Source of the DNA: an uncultured Asticcacaulis sp.
Lineage (GTDB): Bacteria > Pseudomonadota > Alphaproteobacteria > Caulobacterales > Caulobacteraceae
Length of the DNA stretch: 15,702 nt
NCBI GenBank assembly: GCA_946480125.1
Contig: CAMLIY010000049.1
Coordinates: 1-15,702 of the forward strand
Reading direction: 5' to 3'
The notes below the pieces were generated by a model. It saw only the letters and a list, made by a program, of their open reading frames with translations. It was not told the origin of the DNA and did no database searches. Made by a program: the position numbers and the translations under genes. Numbering within the stretch: position 1 is the first letter of the stretch; the number at the start of each line of letters is the position of its first letter. Positions 1-8,658 of this stretch are shown piece by piece.

Positions 1-78
1 GGCAAGGAAGCGGTCACCTTCCTGGTCAAGATCAAGGAAGGCCTGGAAGACCCGCAGCGCTTTATCCTCGACGTCTAA
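1..78 (+). CDS. C-terminal tail of an unidentified protein (partial)
   Basis: The first 78 bases read as one open frame of 25 codons ending in TAA, finishing with the residues RFILDV. The start lies outside the window. The codon choice (GGC, CTG, ATC, GTC, AAG) matches the other genes here, and a good intrinsic terminator follows 24 bases after the stop, so this is probably the true end of a gene and transcription unit. The visible residues are charged and amphipathic with no motif I recognise, so no function is assigned. Confidence 0.6.
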   Translation, partial: GKEAVTFLVKIKEGLEDPQRFILDV

Positions 79-101
79 AATCAGTGATAAATGAAAAAAC
101 A

Positions 102-136
102 AAAAGCCGTTCCTGCAAAGGGGCGGCTTTTCGTTT
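102..136 (+). terminator. Rho-independent terminator after the partial first gene
   Basis: AAAAGCCG (102-109) pairs perfectly with CGGCTTTT (124-131). Inside the loop, CCT can pair with AGG. The second arm runs into a T-rich tract (TTTTCGTTT). It sits 24 bases after the stop at 78 and before the next gene's ribosome binding site, so it closes the upstream transcription unit. Confidence 0.8.
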
Positions 137-140
137 ATCT

Positions 141-155
141 ACCTTATGCTAAGGT
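141..155. promoter_or_regulatory. 15-bp perfect palindrome before the patatin gene
   Basis: ACCTTATGCTAAGGT is a perfect inverted repeat (6-bp arms, 3-nt centre). It lies between the upstream terminator and the ribosome binding site of the patatin-like gene. It overlaps a weak -10-like TATGCT (145-150), and no clear -35 is visible. It could be an operator or a small 5' hairpin. Its function is unproven. Confidence 0.35.
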
Positions 156-173
156 CATTGAGAGAGGTCTTTC

Positions 174-1370
174 ATGCCGTCATTCCCTAAGTTCCGTCTT
201 GTACTTGCCCTCAGCGCGCTCATCTCGCTTGGCGGCTGCCTGACCGTTCCGCGCGATGCCACCGTGCGCAATGAAGCCGCGGCGGCGACGGTGCCGGAAT
301 TTCCCAATGCCCGCTTCAATGCCGATGACCCGACCCTGGCCAGCCGGCTGGAAAAGGATTTGCGCGCCACGGCGGCAAAAACGCCCTCGAGCGCCCCTTA
401 CCAGATACTGGCGCTTTCCGGCGGCGGCGCGGATGGCGCGTTCGGCGCCGGCGTCCTGATCGGCTGGACGAAGCGCGGCGACCGGCCGCAGTTCAATGTC
501 GTCACCGGCGTATCGACCGGCGCTTTGATCGCGCCCTTCGCCTTTCTGGGTTCTGACTATGATGCCCGGCTGCGAGACGCCTATACCAGCGGCGCCGCGG
601 CCGGCCTGACACGCAAGCGGGGCGTCTATGCTGCTTTCACGCCGGGCATCTTTCAGGCCGGACAATTGCGCGATCTGGTGGCGCGCTATATCGATGACGA
701 CCTGCTGACCGCCATCGCGCGTGAGCACCTGAAGGGCCGGCGCCTGTTCGTCGCCACCACCAATCTCGACAGTCAGGAAGGCGTGGTGTGGGATCTCGGC
801 GCCATCGCGCTTGAAGCCCAGACCCATCCCTATAAACGCGAAGCCGCGCGTGACCTGTTCTGCAAGGTGCTGGTCGCCTCGGCCAGTGTGCCGGGCGCCT
901 TTGCGCCGGTGATGATCGAGACCGATACCGTCGGCGACCAGAACCCGCAGGCGGTCGGCCCCAAGGGACACCCCTTGCAGGAAATGCACGTCGATGGCAG
1001 CGTCACCCTGCCGTTTTTCATCCTGCCGGAATCGATGCTCGACTGGACGGTGCCGGCCGATCTGCGCCACGGCGGCCATGTCTATGTGCTGGTCAATGGC
1101 AAGATCAATCCGGCCTATGCCGTGACCAAGAATAACGCCGTCACCATCGCCGCGCGCAGTCTCGAAACCATCACCAAGGCGCAGGCCCGCGTCACGCTCG
1201 TGGCCTTGCGCAGCTTTGCCGAGCGCAACGATCTCAGCATGTCGGTCACCGCCATGCCGGATGAGTTTATCGATGGCGGTATGCTGGCCTTTGATACGGT
1301 GAGCATGAACAAGGTGTTCGACAAGGGCTATGCCGTCGGCCTGTCACCGCAAAACTGGACGGATAAATAG
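174..1370 (+). CDS. Patatin-like phospholipase family lipoprotein
   Basis: A 398-residue exported protein of the patatin/RssA-like serine acyl hydrolase family, expected to cleave acyl esters of lipids. The N-terminus is a lipoprotein signal: a hydrophobic stretch at about 8-20 and a lipobox LGGC with the lipidated Cys at 22. The oxyanion-hole glycines are GGGADGAFG (83-91). The nucleophile elbow is GVSTG (112-116, Ser114). The second member of the Ser-Asp dyad is Asp274 in VDGS. The whole catalytic set is present, so an active enzyme anchored to a membrane, probably the outer membrane, is likely. The start is fixed by AGAGAGG (161-167), six bases before the ATG. The gene stands alone after a terminator, and its stop codon touches the stop of the convergent PEBP gene. 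The physiological substrate cannot be read from the sequence. Confidence 0.88.
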   Translation: MPSFPKFRLVLALSALISLGGCLTVPRDATVRNEAAAATVPEFPNARFNADDPTLASRLEKDLRATAAKTPSSAPYQILALSGGGADGAFGAGVLIGWTKRGDRPQFNVVTGVSTGALIAPFAFLGSDYDARLRDAYTSGAAAGLTRKRGVYAAFTPGIFQAGQLRDLVARYIDDDLLTAIAREHLKGRRLFVATTNLDSQEGVVWDLGAIALEAQTHPYKREAARDLFCKVLVASASVPGAFAPVMIETDTVGDQNPQAVGPKGHPLQEMHVDGSVTLPFFILPESMLDWTVPADLRHGGHVYVLVNGKINPAYAVTKNNAVTIAARSLETITKAQARVTLVALRSFAERNDLSMSVTAMPDEFIDGGMLAFDTVSMNKVFDKGYAVGLSPQNWTDK

Positions 1371-1904
1371 TCAACGACCATAGGTAAAGGTCAGTGTCGC
1401 TTCGCTGATCCGGCTGGCGTGCGTCATAAAACCGACCAAGGCGGGTGTCGCATTGACATCAAGCGGCAGGGTGGCCACCTTGAGCGCCGTCAGGGTCAGA
1501 ACATAGGTATGGGTCTCGCCTGATGGCGGGCAAACGCCGACAAAGCCGGGCACGCCGAGATCGCTGCGCGTTTGCATGGCCGTTGCCGGTAAGGCACCAC
1601 CAGCCGCCAAGGCCGTCTGATCGGCGGGGATATTGATCACCACCCAGTGCATGAAGCCAATACCGGTCGGGGCGTCCTTATCATAGAGCGTCAGCACGAA
1701 GCTTTTTGTGCCTTCCGGTGCCCCGGACCAGTTCAGCGCCGGCTCAATATTATCACCATCGCAGCCGAAGCCGTAACTCTTGGCGGAAACCAGATTTTCC
1801 GGTGCCTTGCCCACCATGATGTCAGGACTGGTCAGGGTGAAATCGCCGGCCTGGGCCGTGGAGGTGAGGGCCAGAAGAACGAAGGTAAAAGCGAATGTGC
1901 GCAT
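1371..1904 (-). CDS. YbhB/YbcL-like PEBP (Raf kinase inhibitor-like) periplasmic protein
   Basis: A 177-residue protein of the phosphatidylethanolamine-binding protein family (bacterial YbhB/YbcL branch). Residues 1-19 form a Sec signal peptide with likely cleavage after AQA, so the mature protein is periplasmic. The family's ligand-pocket signature is visible as YDKDAPTGIGFMHWVV, followed by NIPA. A later GVCPPSGETHTYVLTLTAL stretch matches the second conserved PEBP block. The length is normal for the family. The start is supported by GGGAGAG upstream of the ATG on the minus strand. It diverges from the AraC gene across about 100 bases, so shared control is possible. Bacterial members have no settled biochemical role; ligand binding is inferred from the fold. 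Confidence 0.87.
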   Translation of the reverse strand: MRTFAFTFVLLALTSTAQAGDFTLTSPDIMVGKAPENLVSAKSYGFGCDGDNIEPALNWSGAPEGTKSFVLTLYDKDAPTGIGFMHWVVINIPADQTALAAGGALPATAMQTRSDLGVPGFVGVCPPSGETHTYVLTLTALKVATLPLDVNATPALVGFMTHASRISEATLTFTYGR

Positions 1905-1968
1905 GACTCTCTCCCTTGTGCAGGAGATAAAATTGGCACAAATTACTCCTCATAAAGTGCCTTTAAGC

Positions 1969-1991
1969 GCATATTATGTGCTGAAATATGC
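1969..1991. promoter_or_regulatory. Dyad GCATATT-N9-AATATGC in the PEBP/AraC divergent promoter region
   Basis: Perfect 7-bp inverted arms (1969-1975 and 1985-1991) are separated by nine bases, giving a 23-bp dyad. It lies 16 bases before the AraC-type start codon and within the short divergent intergenic region. The position suits an operator controlling the AraC gene, the PEBP gene, or both. AraC proteins more often use direct repeats, so a different regulator is possible. Confidence 0.4.
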
Positions 1992-2007
1992 AAACGGACG
2001 GAATGCG

Positions 2008-2835
2008 ATGGAAAATACGCCACAAAGTTTCACTTCGTCTGACTATGAGCGGCGTATTGATGTCCGGCCCGGTATCGGCGCTACGGGCTTGGTACGGCAG
2101 CGGTCCCGGTTGCGCGTGGCCAGGCTTTCAGCGGTACAGTCATCGATTATCGTGATTGTCAGAGGCGAAAAGTGTCTTCAGCAGGGAGACGAAACCCTCA
2201 TTGTCGCAGCTGGACGGGCCATTTGCCTTGATGGCGGCAGCTATGAAATCACCAATCGTCCGGCATCGGATGGTCTGTTTGAATCGTTCTGGCTGGCCTG
2301 GGAACCCGGCCAGATCGCCGCCTTTTCCGCTCGCACGCACGTCCGGGCCAATTGTCCGCAAACAATCGAGACCATCGAGCCGGAATTTCACGCGACCCTG
2401 ATGGCGGCGCGTAGCGCCCTGATGACGAAAGGCATACCGGAATCGATTGTCAGGCATCGCATGGAAGAGGTTCTGTGGTGGCTGCACGAAAAGGGCATCG
2501 CCATCGATGGCCGTCTCCACCCCACCCTGACCGCACGTGTCGGGCAATTGATGGTCAGTGATCCTGCCCATGGCTGGACTTTGGCCGCTGTCTCGGACCA
2601 ACTGGCCATGGGGGAAGCAACCTTGCGCCGACGACTCGCGGCCGAGGGTTCAGGCTTTTCAGACATCCTGATCGACAGCCGCATGTCCCTGGCCCTGACC
2701 CTGCTGCAATGCACCGATCACCCCGTGAACCGGATCGCGCTTGAGGTTGGCTATGACTCGGCCTCGCGCTTCGCCGTGCGCTTTCGCAAACGGTTTGGTT
2801 TCGCGCCCAGCGAGGTTCGCGGTCACAGCCGGTAG
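2008..2835 (+). CDS. AraC-family transcriptional regulator
   Basis: A 275-residue regulator. The C-terminal AraC/XylS DNA-binding domain is clear. The first helix-turn-helix lies around residues 190-211 (WTLAAVSDQLAMGEATLRRRL) and the second around 239-262, with the family signature VNRIALEVGYDSASRFAVRFRKRFG, followed by FAPSEVR. The arrangement resembles the GadX/AppY-like group. The N-terminal 170 residues are a poorly conserved sensor domain with a cupin-like beta pattern and no recognisable ligand motif. The open frame extends upstream to 1780, but that would run through the start of the PEBP gene. The ATG at 2008 follows a GGACGGA purine-rich stretch and leaves a normal divergent promoter, so I chose it. 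Targets are unknown; the adjacent divergent PEBP gene is the simplest candidate. Confidence 0.85.
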   Translation: MENTPQSFTSSDYERRIDVRPGIGATGLVRQRSRLRVARLSAVQSSIIVIVRGEKCLQQGDETLIVAAGRAICLDGGSYEITNRPASDGLFESFWLAWEPGQIAAFSARTHVRANCPQTIETIEPEFHATLMAARSALMTKGIPESIVRHRMEEVLWWLHEKGIAIDGRLHPTLTARVGQLMVSDPAHGWTLAAVSDQLAMGEATLRRRLAAEGSGFSDILIDSRMSLALTLLQCTDHPVNRIALEVGYDSASRFAVRFRKRFGFAPSEVRGHSR

Positions 2836-2854
2836 CCAACCGCCGGTATTTGCG

Positions 2855-2870
2855 TTAAGCTGTGATTAAC
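2855..2870 (+). promoter_or_regulatory. CtrA-like binding site, TTAA-N7-TTAAC
   Basis: TTAA (2855-2858), seven bases, then TTAAC (2866-2870) is an exact match to the published CtrA consensus of Caulobacter and relatives. It lies 25 bases before the preferred start of the membrane-protein gene at 2896. If the second half-site overlaps a -35 box, the transcript would begin close to or at that start codon, so the site might equally repress. It also forms a GTTAA-N7-TTAAC dyad. Confidence 0.5.
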
Positions 2871-2895
2871 CATAAATCGGATGACAGGTGACAGG

Positions 2896-3438
2896 ATGAA
2901 GTATGTGAGGGGCTTCCTCGTTCTGGTGGTGCTGGTCTATGTGGCCTGGATTGCCTTCCCGGTCGTCAAGACCTTTCTGTTTCCGGCGGTCGATAACAGT
3001 CCCGCCATTTCAGCGCGATCGATGGATTCGACCGATTATTCCGGCGGATTCGACGCGCCGATGATAGGCGAACAAGCCGCGCCGGTGGCTGATTCCATCC
3101 AGGGCGATACGGCGGTCACGGCCATCGCCACCGACAACAAGCCGGTCGTCTGGCTGTGGGGCGCGGTGATCACGCTCTATCTGCTGGCGGCGTTCCTCCA
3201 TGCCAATGGCAATTTGCGCGCCGCCTTTATCTACATGCTGGGTTTTGCTGCTGATCTGATCCTGACCTACCTGACCAATGGCGACAGAAGCCTGGGCCTG
3301 TTCGAGAAGCTTTATACTGTGCTTTCAGGCTGGGATCCGCGTTATGTGCTGACTCTGGTGGCGCTGGTGCTCGGCTTTTTCATTTATATGTCGCGCTTCC
3401 GGCCCATGCCGAGGGCGGGGCATACCCGCCTGGCGTAA
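2896..3438 (+). CDS. Small multi-pass membrane protein of unknown function
   Basis: A 180-residue protein that I do not recognise as a named family. One hydrophobic helix is at the N-terminus (about 6-28). It is followed by a polar, Asp/Ser-rich loop of about 55 residues, likely outside the cytoplasm. Three more helices follow (about 84-102, 108-127, 149-166), and a short basic C-terminal tail ends in RFRPMPRAGHTRLA, consistent with a cytoplasmic end. The open frame starts at 2881, but the ATG at 2896 has AGGTG five bases upstream, whereas the first ATG has no ribosome site. A CtrA-type box lies just upstream and lpd follows about 95 bases downstream with its own promoter-like sequence, so co-transcription with lpd is possible but not required. 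Confidence 0.7.
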   Translation: MKYVRGFLVLVVLVYVAWIAFPVVKTFLFPAVDNSPAISARSMDSTDYSGGFDAPMIGEQAAPVADSIQGDTAVTAIATDNKPVVWLWGAVITLYLLAAFLHANGNLRAAFIYMLGFAADLILTYLTNGDRSLGLFEKLYTVLSGWDPRYVLTLVALVLGFFIYMSRFRPMPRAGHTRLA

Positions 3439-3466
3439 AAAAGTCCCTAAGTCTTACGTAATTGAC

Positions 3467-3495
3467 TTGACCCGGCAGGTCTGCGCTCCTAGCTA
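3467..3495 (+). promoter_or_regulatory. Candidate housekeeping promoter for lpd
   Basis: TTGACC (3467-3472) and TAGCTA (3490-3495) are spaced by 17 bases; an overlapping TTGACT starts at 3462. The -10 region also contains GCTAAC, resembling the GCTANAWC element of Caulobacter housekeeping promoters. It lies about 40 bases before the lpd start codon and after the stop of the membrane-protein gene. It is a consensus match only. Confidence 0.45.
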
Positions 3496-3532
3496 ACGCT
3501 CAACAGATTTCCTTATGTGAGAGGGCTTTCGC

Positions 3533-4939
<1,407 letters not shown>

Positions 4940-4945
4940 TATGAC

Positions 4946-5061
4946 GGGGTTTGGGGCCTGCGGCCCCGCAAACCTTTTCTTATCCAATAAAAAGGCCCCG
5001 CCAATCTGGCGAGGCTTTTTTATTGGACAGGTAAGACTTGGGGCCGCAGGCCCCAAACCCC
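4946..5061. repeat. 116-bp nested palindrome, probable bidirectional terminator / REP-like element
   Basis: Two perfectly inverted 22-bp arms (4946-4967 and 5040-5061) enclose a second stem of 21-nt arms (4983-5003 and 5007-5027). The inner stem has one mismatch and one G-U position, and a 3-nt loop. Each outer arm also carries its own hairpin, GGGGCCtgcGGCCCC on one side and its complement on the other. The inner stem has AAAAA on one flank and TTTTTT on the other, so it can terminate transcription in both directions. It sits exactly between the convergent lpd and PNPOx-like genes. The GC-rich outer arms go beyond what termination needs and resemble dispersed REP/BIME-type repeats. No second copy was seen in the window. 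Confidence 0.85.
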
Positions 5062-5066
5062 ATTCC

Positions 5067-5585
5067 TTACATTTGCAAGTTCGCCTTGCCGGCCTGACCG
5101 ATATCCGGCTGATCGCCCGTCACCAGAGTCTTGAGATAGGCCAGTCCCAATATAACCGGGCCGGGGCCATGCCAGAATTCGGCGTCCTCGGCTTCAAAAC
5201 GGATCAGGATCAGATTGGGATCATCCTTGCCTTCCGGGAACCAGGCCTTGTTGGCTTCATTCCAGTATTCATCCAGAATGGCGCGATCGCGTTCGAGATA
5301 GGCCTTGCCTGAAACCGACACATAGGCCTGCTTGCCGTTATCGGCATAGGTCAGCAAGGCGCGCGGATTATGCTCGATCTCCTGCGCCTTGCGGCTATCG
5401 GAACCGGTGAAAAACCACAAGGTGCCGTCAAATTCGTCCTGCGAATCCTTCAGGTTTTGCGCGATCATTGGCCGGGCGTGGAAGATACGGCCGGAATCAT
5501 CGGTCGTGGCCAGCTGCGCCACGCGGATATCCTTAATCAGCGACCAGATTTTTTCGCGCGCTTCGGCGCCATGCAGCGTATCCAT
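5067..5585 (-). CDS. Pyridoxamine 5'-phosphate oxidase-family (general stress protein) flavin-binding protein
   Basis: A 172-residue cytoplasmic protein with the split-barrel flavin-binding fold of the PNPOx-like superfamily, closest in pattern to the general stress protein 26 group (COG3871). The visible family features are the IRVAQLATTDDSGRIFHARPM opening strands, a GTLWFFTGSDSRKAQEI stretch, RALLTYAD, and AYVSVSGKAYLERDR, then KAWFPEGKDDPNLILIRF. These proteins usually bind FMN/FAD or heme-like cofactors; they are not the vitamin B6 biosynthetic PdxH. The start is supported by AAGGAG seven bases before the ATG on the minus strand. It lies about 100 bases after the hexosaminidase gene on the same strand, with no clear terminator between, and its 3' end abuts the nested palindrome. 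Confidence 0.85.
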   Translation of the reverse strand: MDTLHGAEAREKIWSLIKDIRVAQLATTDDSGRIFHARPMIAQNLKDSQDEFDGTLWFFTGSDSRKAQEIEHNPRALLTYADNGKQAYVSVSGKAYLERDRAILDEYWNEANKAWFPEGKDDPNLILIRFEAEDAEFWHGPGPVILGLAYLKTLVTGDQPDIGQAGKANLQM

Positions 5586-5686
5586 GTAAATCTCCTTGGA
5601 AAGAGGCTCACACTGGACCCAGACCTGTAAGGATGCGATCAGCGAAGCTAAGGCTTCTGATAAACTTTCATAGCCTCATGCTTTTG

Positions 5687-8218
5687 TTAGTCGGCCTGTC
5701 TGACGGTGACGATCCGGCTAAACCGCTGACCATCGGGCGCAACCGACCGCACCTCGACCGGCCCCCTGACGGCCACCGCGTCACGATAGGTTGCCCATGT
5801 GCCGCCCTGGGCGCGATACTGAATTTTCAGGTCCCCATAGGCCAGGTTGGCCTCAAAAATACCGCCGGTGATGCGCGCGCCGGGCACCGGCAGGCGATAG
5901 GCCACCTTTTCATCATCCAGTTCGGCGAGGCGGGGCGTCAGGCGATCATTGAAGCCTTGCCAGTCGGCCAGCAACGCCTGGCCGTCAACCTGACGGTCGC
6001 CGTAGCTGTACGACTTTCCGGCGACATAGCCTGGCTCCCAGGCGCCGGTATGCCAGGCGCGTTCGGCCAGGGCGAGAACGCGGGGATAGAACATATAGTC
6101 GGCTATGCTGTCGGCGCGCACGCCCTCGCTCCATAGCTGCCCCTGCATGCCGGTGATGCGGCGTCCCTCGGCCAGAGGCACGGTGTCGGTGATGGTCTGG
6201 CCATGCGCCTGGATATCGGTCATGACGCTGGCATTGGCCGGCAGGTTTTCCGGCATGAAGGCGAAGACCTTGAACAGGTCGGTGCTGCGCGAGGCCCAGT
6301 CCATGCCGCGCTCTTTTGGATCGACGGCCCAGGGCATGTCGAAATAGAGCACTTCGGGCGTGGACATCACCACATCCCAGCCGCGATTGGCCTGGGTATA
6401 GGCCTCGGCCACCCCGCCGCCAAACAGGCCGCCCCAGCTATTGGACTGCACCTCCTTGGGCATTTCCTCAGCCTTTACATGCCCCATGCCGTCGCTCCAG
6501 CCGGCGGGCTCGATGCCTTTTTTGCCGAGCATCTGCGACACCTGGGTGATGAAGTAGGGCGTCATATGCGCCGGATCGAGACCCTTTGCCTTGACCAGCG
6601 CCTGACAGGCGGGAGAATTGGTCCAGGCGCCGGCGGTTTCATCGGCGCCGATATGATAGATTTTCAGCGGCACGCCGGCTTCGGTGTGCATAGCCTTAAT
6701 GTCGTCGATCACCGTTTCGATAAAGTGGTAGGTCGAAGGGATGCAGACGTTCAGCGTATTGTCGTCATAGTGCTGAATCGAGTCATAGACCGTCTTGTCA
6801 TCCGGGTCCTGCAGACGGAATTCACTGGCGGCGTCGGGCTTGCCCTCGGCCATCAGGCGGCGATAACGTGCCTCCATCGAGCGCACGGCGGCACGCGAAT
6901 GGCCCGGCATGTCGAACGACGGGATGACCTCGATATGGCGGGCGGCGGCAGCCTTGATGATCTCGATATAATCAGCCCTGGTCAGATAGCCATCGACGAT
7001 TTTCGAGCCCTGCGGTCCGGCGCCGAGCTGCGGCATCAGGCAGGTCTCTTCCTTGGGATCAAAGCAGCGATGACTGCCGATCTCGGTCAGCTCCGGCAGG
7101 CCGTCGATCGCCAGTCGCCAGCCTTCGTCGTCACCCAGATGCAGGTGCAGGCGGTTGAGCTTGTATTCGGCCATCTGGTTGATGGTGTTGAGGATGAAGG
7201 CCTTGGAATGGAAGTTGCGCGCCAGGTCGATATGCAGGCCGCGGAAGCCAAAGCGCGGCGCGTCGCTGATCTCGATCGGTTTCAGGCGATTGTGTTCGAA
7301 GGCGGCTTGCTGACTGAGGCTTTCGATCGCGTAGGCGGCGCCGGCGGCGTCGGCCGCGGTGATGGCAATTTTGCCGTTCTGTGCCAGCAGGTGGTAGGAT
7401 TCCGGCTGTCCGGCGCTGATGGTGATATCGACCGGCACGCCGCGCGCGCGCATTTTCAGATGCGAAGCGTCAAGCGCCGCCTGTATCCCCGACAGAGCGA
7501 GTCCATTGAGCTTAACGGTGATGCCCGCCTCAAGGTTAAGCGGCTGACCCTCCAGGTGTTTGGCGGATACCGGCGTCGGCAGGATGATGATGTCCGGCTT
7601 CGCCTGCGCCACCTGACGGGAGGCATTTTGTACAAAAGCGCGCTGTGGCGTCAGCCACTGGGTCGCATCATTGGGGCCCTTGCGTGTGGTCGCCTCGTCG
7701 GTAATCGGTGTGACGAAGGGCAGGGATTCCAGTCCGGTCGCCGGGTCGAACCGGGTTTGTGAGGCCTTGATGGTGACGGGCGTGAAACCGGCGGCGACAA
7801 TATAGGCATTGGGCATGGCCAGATATTCCGACGCATCATGACCGGCGAAGGTGATGGCGTAGGTTTCGCCGCCCTTGAGCGCCATGCCGGATTTCGGCGT
7901 CAGTTTGTAATTGTCGCCATTTATGTGAACCAGCTCGAACCCGCTGTCTCCGACCACGGTCAGGGGATGAACCGAACCGAAATAAAGCGACCAGTCACCC
8001 GCCGGTAAGAGGTTCGGCAAGGTCAGGTCCAGACGGGTATTGAAACCGCCGCCCGACGCATCGACCATGGTCAGCCGGTAGCCGAGATGATCGGCAAAGC
8101 GTTCGATCGCTGTCTGGGTTGTCGCCATGGCCGGTGCGGCGGCCGGCAGCATAAGGGAAGCGAACAGGGTAGCGCTGATCAGGCCATTCAAGCGACGGAC
8201 GAGGCGTGATTTTGACAT
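5687..8218 (-). CDS. Exported chitobiase-like beta-N-acetylhexosaminidase (GH20)
   Basis: An 843-residue glycoside hydrolase family 20 enzyme that removes terminal N-acetylhexosamine, most likely from chito-oligosaccharides, in the periplasm or at the surface. An N-terminal signal peptide ends near AAAPAMA (residue 32). A chitobiase-type carbohydrate-binding (CHB_HEX) domain follows (about 35-180; SLYFGSVHPLTVVG). The GH20b domain is at about 205-315, and the catalytic barrel begins at FGFRGLHIDLARNF and reaches about residue 700. The catalytic Asp526-Glu527 pair lies in HIGADE, supporting substrate-assisted catalysis. A small beta domain closes the C-terminus. The size and domain order match Serratia-type chitobiase. 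The frame is open 24 codons further upstream, but the ATG at 8218 begins a proper signal peptide and has GGGGAG nine bases before it. The GntR gene diverges from it across 516 bases and is a likely regulator. Confidence 0.94.
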   Translation of the reverse strand: MSKSRLVRRLNGLISATLFASLMLPAAAPAMATTQTAIERFADHLGYRLTMVDASGGGFNTRLDLTLPNLLPAGDWSLYFGSVHPLTVVGDSGFELVHINGDNYKLTPKSGMALKGGETYAITFAGHDASEYLAMPNAYIVAAGFTPVTIKASQTRFDPATGLESLPFVTPITDEATTRKGPNDATQWLTPQRAFVQNASRQVAQAKPDIIILPTPVSAKHLEGQPLNLEAGITVKLNGLALSGIQAALDASHLKMRARGVPVDITISAGQPESYHLLAQNGKIAITAADAAGAAYAIESLSQQAAFEHNRLKPIEISDAPRFGFRGLHIDLARNFHSKAFILNTINQMAEYKLNRLHLHLGDDEGWRLAIDGLPELTEIGSHRCFDPKEETCLMPQLGAGPQGSKIVDGYLTRADYIEIIKAAAARHIEVIPSFDMPGHSRAAVRSMEARYRRLMAEGKPDAASEFRLQDPDDKTVYDSIQHYDDNTLNVCIPSTYHFIETVIDDIKAMHTEAGVPLKIYHIGADETAGAWTNSPACQALVKAKGLDPAHMTPYFITQVSQMLGKKGIEPAGWSDGMGHVKAEEMPKEVQSNSWGGLFGGGVAEAYTQANRGWDVVMSTPEVLYFDMPWAVDPKERGMDWASRSTDLFKVFAFMPENLPANASVMTDIQAHGQTITDTVPLAEGRRITGMQGQLWSEGVRADSIADYMFYPRVLALAERAWHTGAWEPGYVAGKSYSYGDRQVDGQALLADWQGFNDRLTPRLAELDDEKVAYRLPVPGARITGGIFEANLAYGDLKIQYRAQGGTWATYRDAVAVRGPVEVRSVAPDGQRFSRIVTVRQAD

Positions 8219-8288
8219 TGATAGCGGCTCCCCTTTTTGATTATGGGGCAAGGTTGGCCCATGCTCATAGGGTTTGTCAATGGCAGGC

Positions 8289-8306
8289 AAGACCTATTTG
8301 GGTCTT
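8289..8306. promoter_or_regulatory. AAGACC-N6-GGTCTT inverted repeat upstream of the hexosaminidase gene
   Basis: Perfect 6-bp arms flank TATTTG and are followed on the plus strand by TTTTT. It lies about 70-90 bases upstream of the hexosaminidase start on the minus strand, in its promoter/leader area. It contains GACC/GGTC half-sites like those in operators of NagR/DasR-type GntR regulators, but in the opposite order (GACC first). It could be an operator or a weak plus-strand terminator. Confidence 0.35.
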
Positions 8307-8594
8307 TTTATATCCAATAAAATACCAATTACGCGACTTAAAAAGGGGATATGGTTTGGTTGGTGGTTATACCGGACAGTCGGAAAAGCTTTTCACACCT
8401 ATAGTTATTTGCCTTTATTTATAATACCAATTTATAAGTCAAAACGTGTTTGCGGTCTCCTTCGATTTAACGAGTAAGGCGTAAAAATTTCAAAAAACAA
8501 TAAGTCATTGAAAATTATTATAAAAATAAAGAATATTTATGGCTGGATAAATCATCATCCCGTTTCATAGACGGTGATTTGCCGGACAAATCCG

Positions 8595-8623
8595 TTGACG
8601 AGACCAGACCAATGCAATAGGTT
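8595..8623 (+). promoter_or_regulatory. Candidate gntR promoter with GACC repeats in the spacer
   Basis: TTGACG (8595-8600) and TAGGTT (8618-8623) are separated by 17 bases. The spacer begins with a tandem repeat AGACCAGACC (8601-8610). Read on the minus strand this gives GGTCT half-sites like those bound by NagR/DasR-type GntR proteins. The -10 is weak. The position, about 110 bases before the start codon, leaves room for the downstream dyads to act as a repression site. Confidence 0.35.
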
Positions 8624-8658
8624 TCCGCTGCGAAACGTAGCCTGTGTGGCTGCTGTCA

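Noticed and set aside
180..1079. 299-codon minus-strand frame opposite the patatin-like gene
   Set aside because: It overlaps a gene with a complete catalytic set, and the translation is Arg/Gly/Ala-rich and unlike any protein family.
1780..2007. Longer N-terminus for the AraC protein
   Set aside because: It would place the first 40 codons over the start of the PEBP gene and remove the divergent promoter. The added residues look random and the ATG at 2008 fits family length.
6203..7762. 519-codon open frame on the plus strand opposite the hexosaminidase gene
   Set aside because: Same reason: it is an antisense shadow of a clear GH20 gene, with no domain and no ribosome site.
8321..8432. Direct repeat AATACCAATT (two copies 102 bases apart)
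   Set aside because: Ten bases of AT-rich sequence in an AT-rich gap can recur by chance, and the flanks do not match. I mention it only in the region note.
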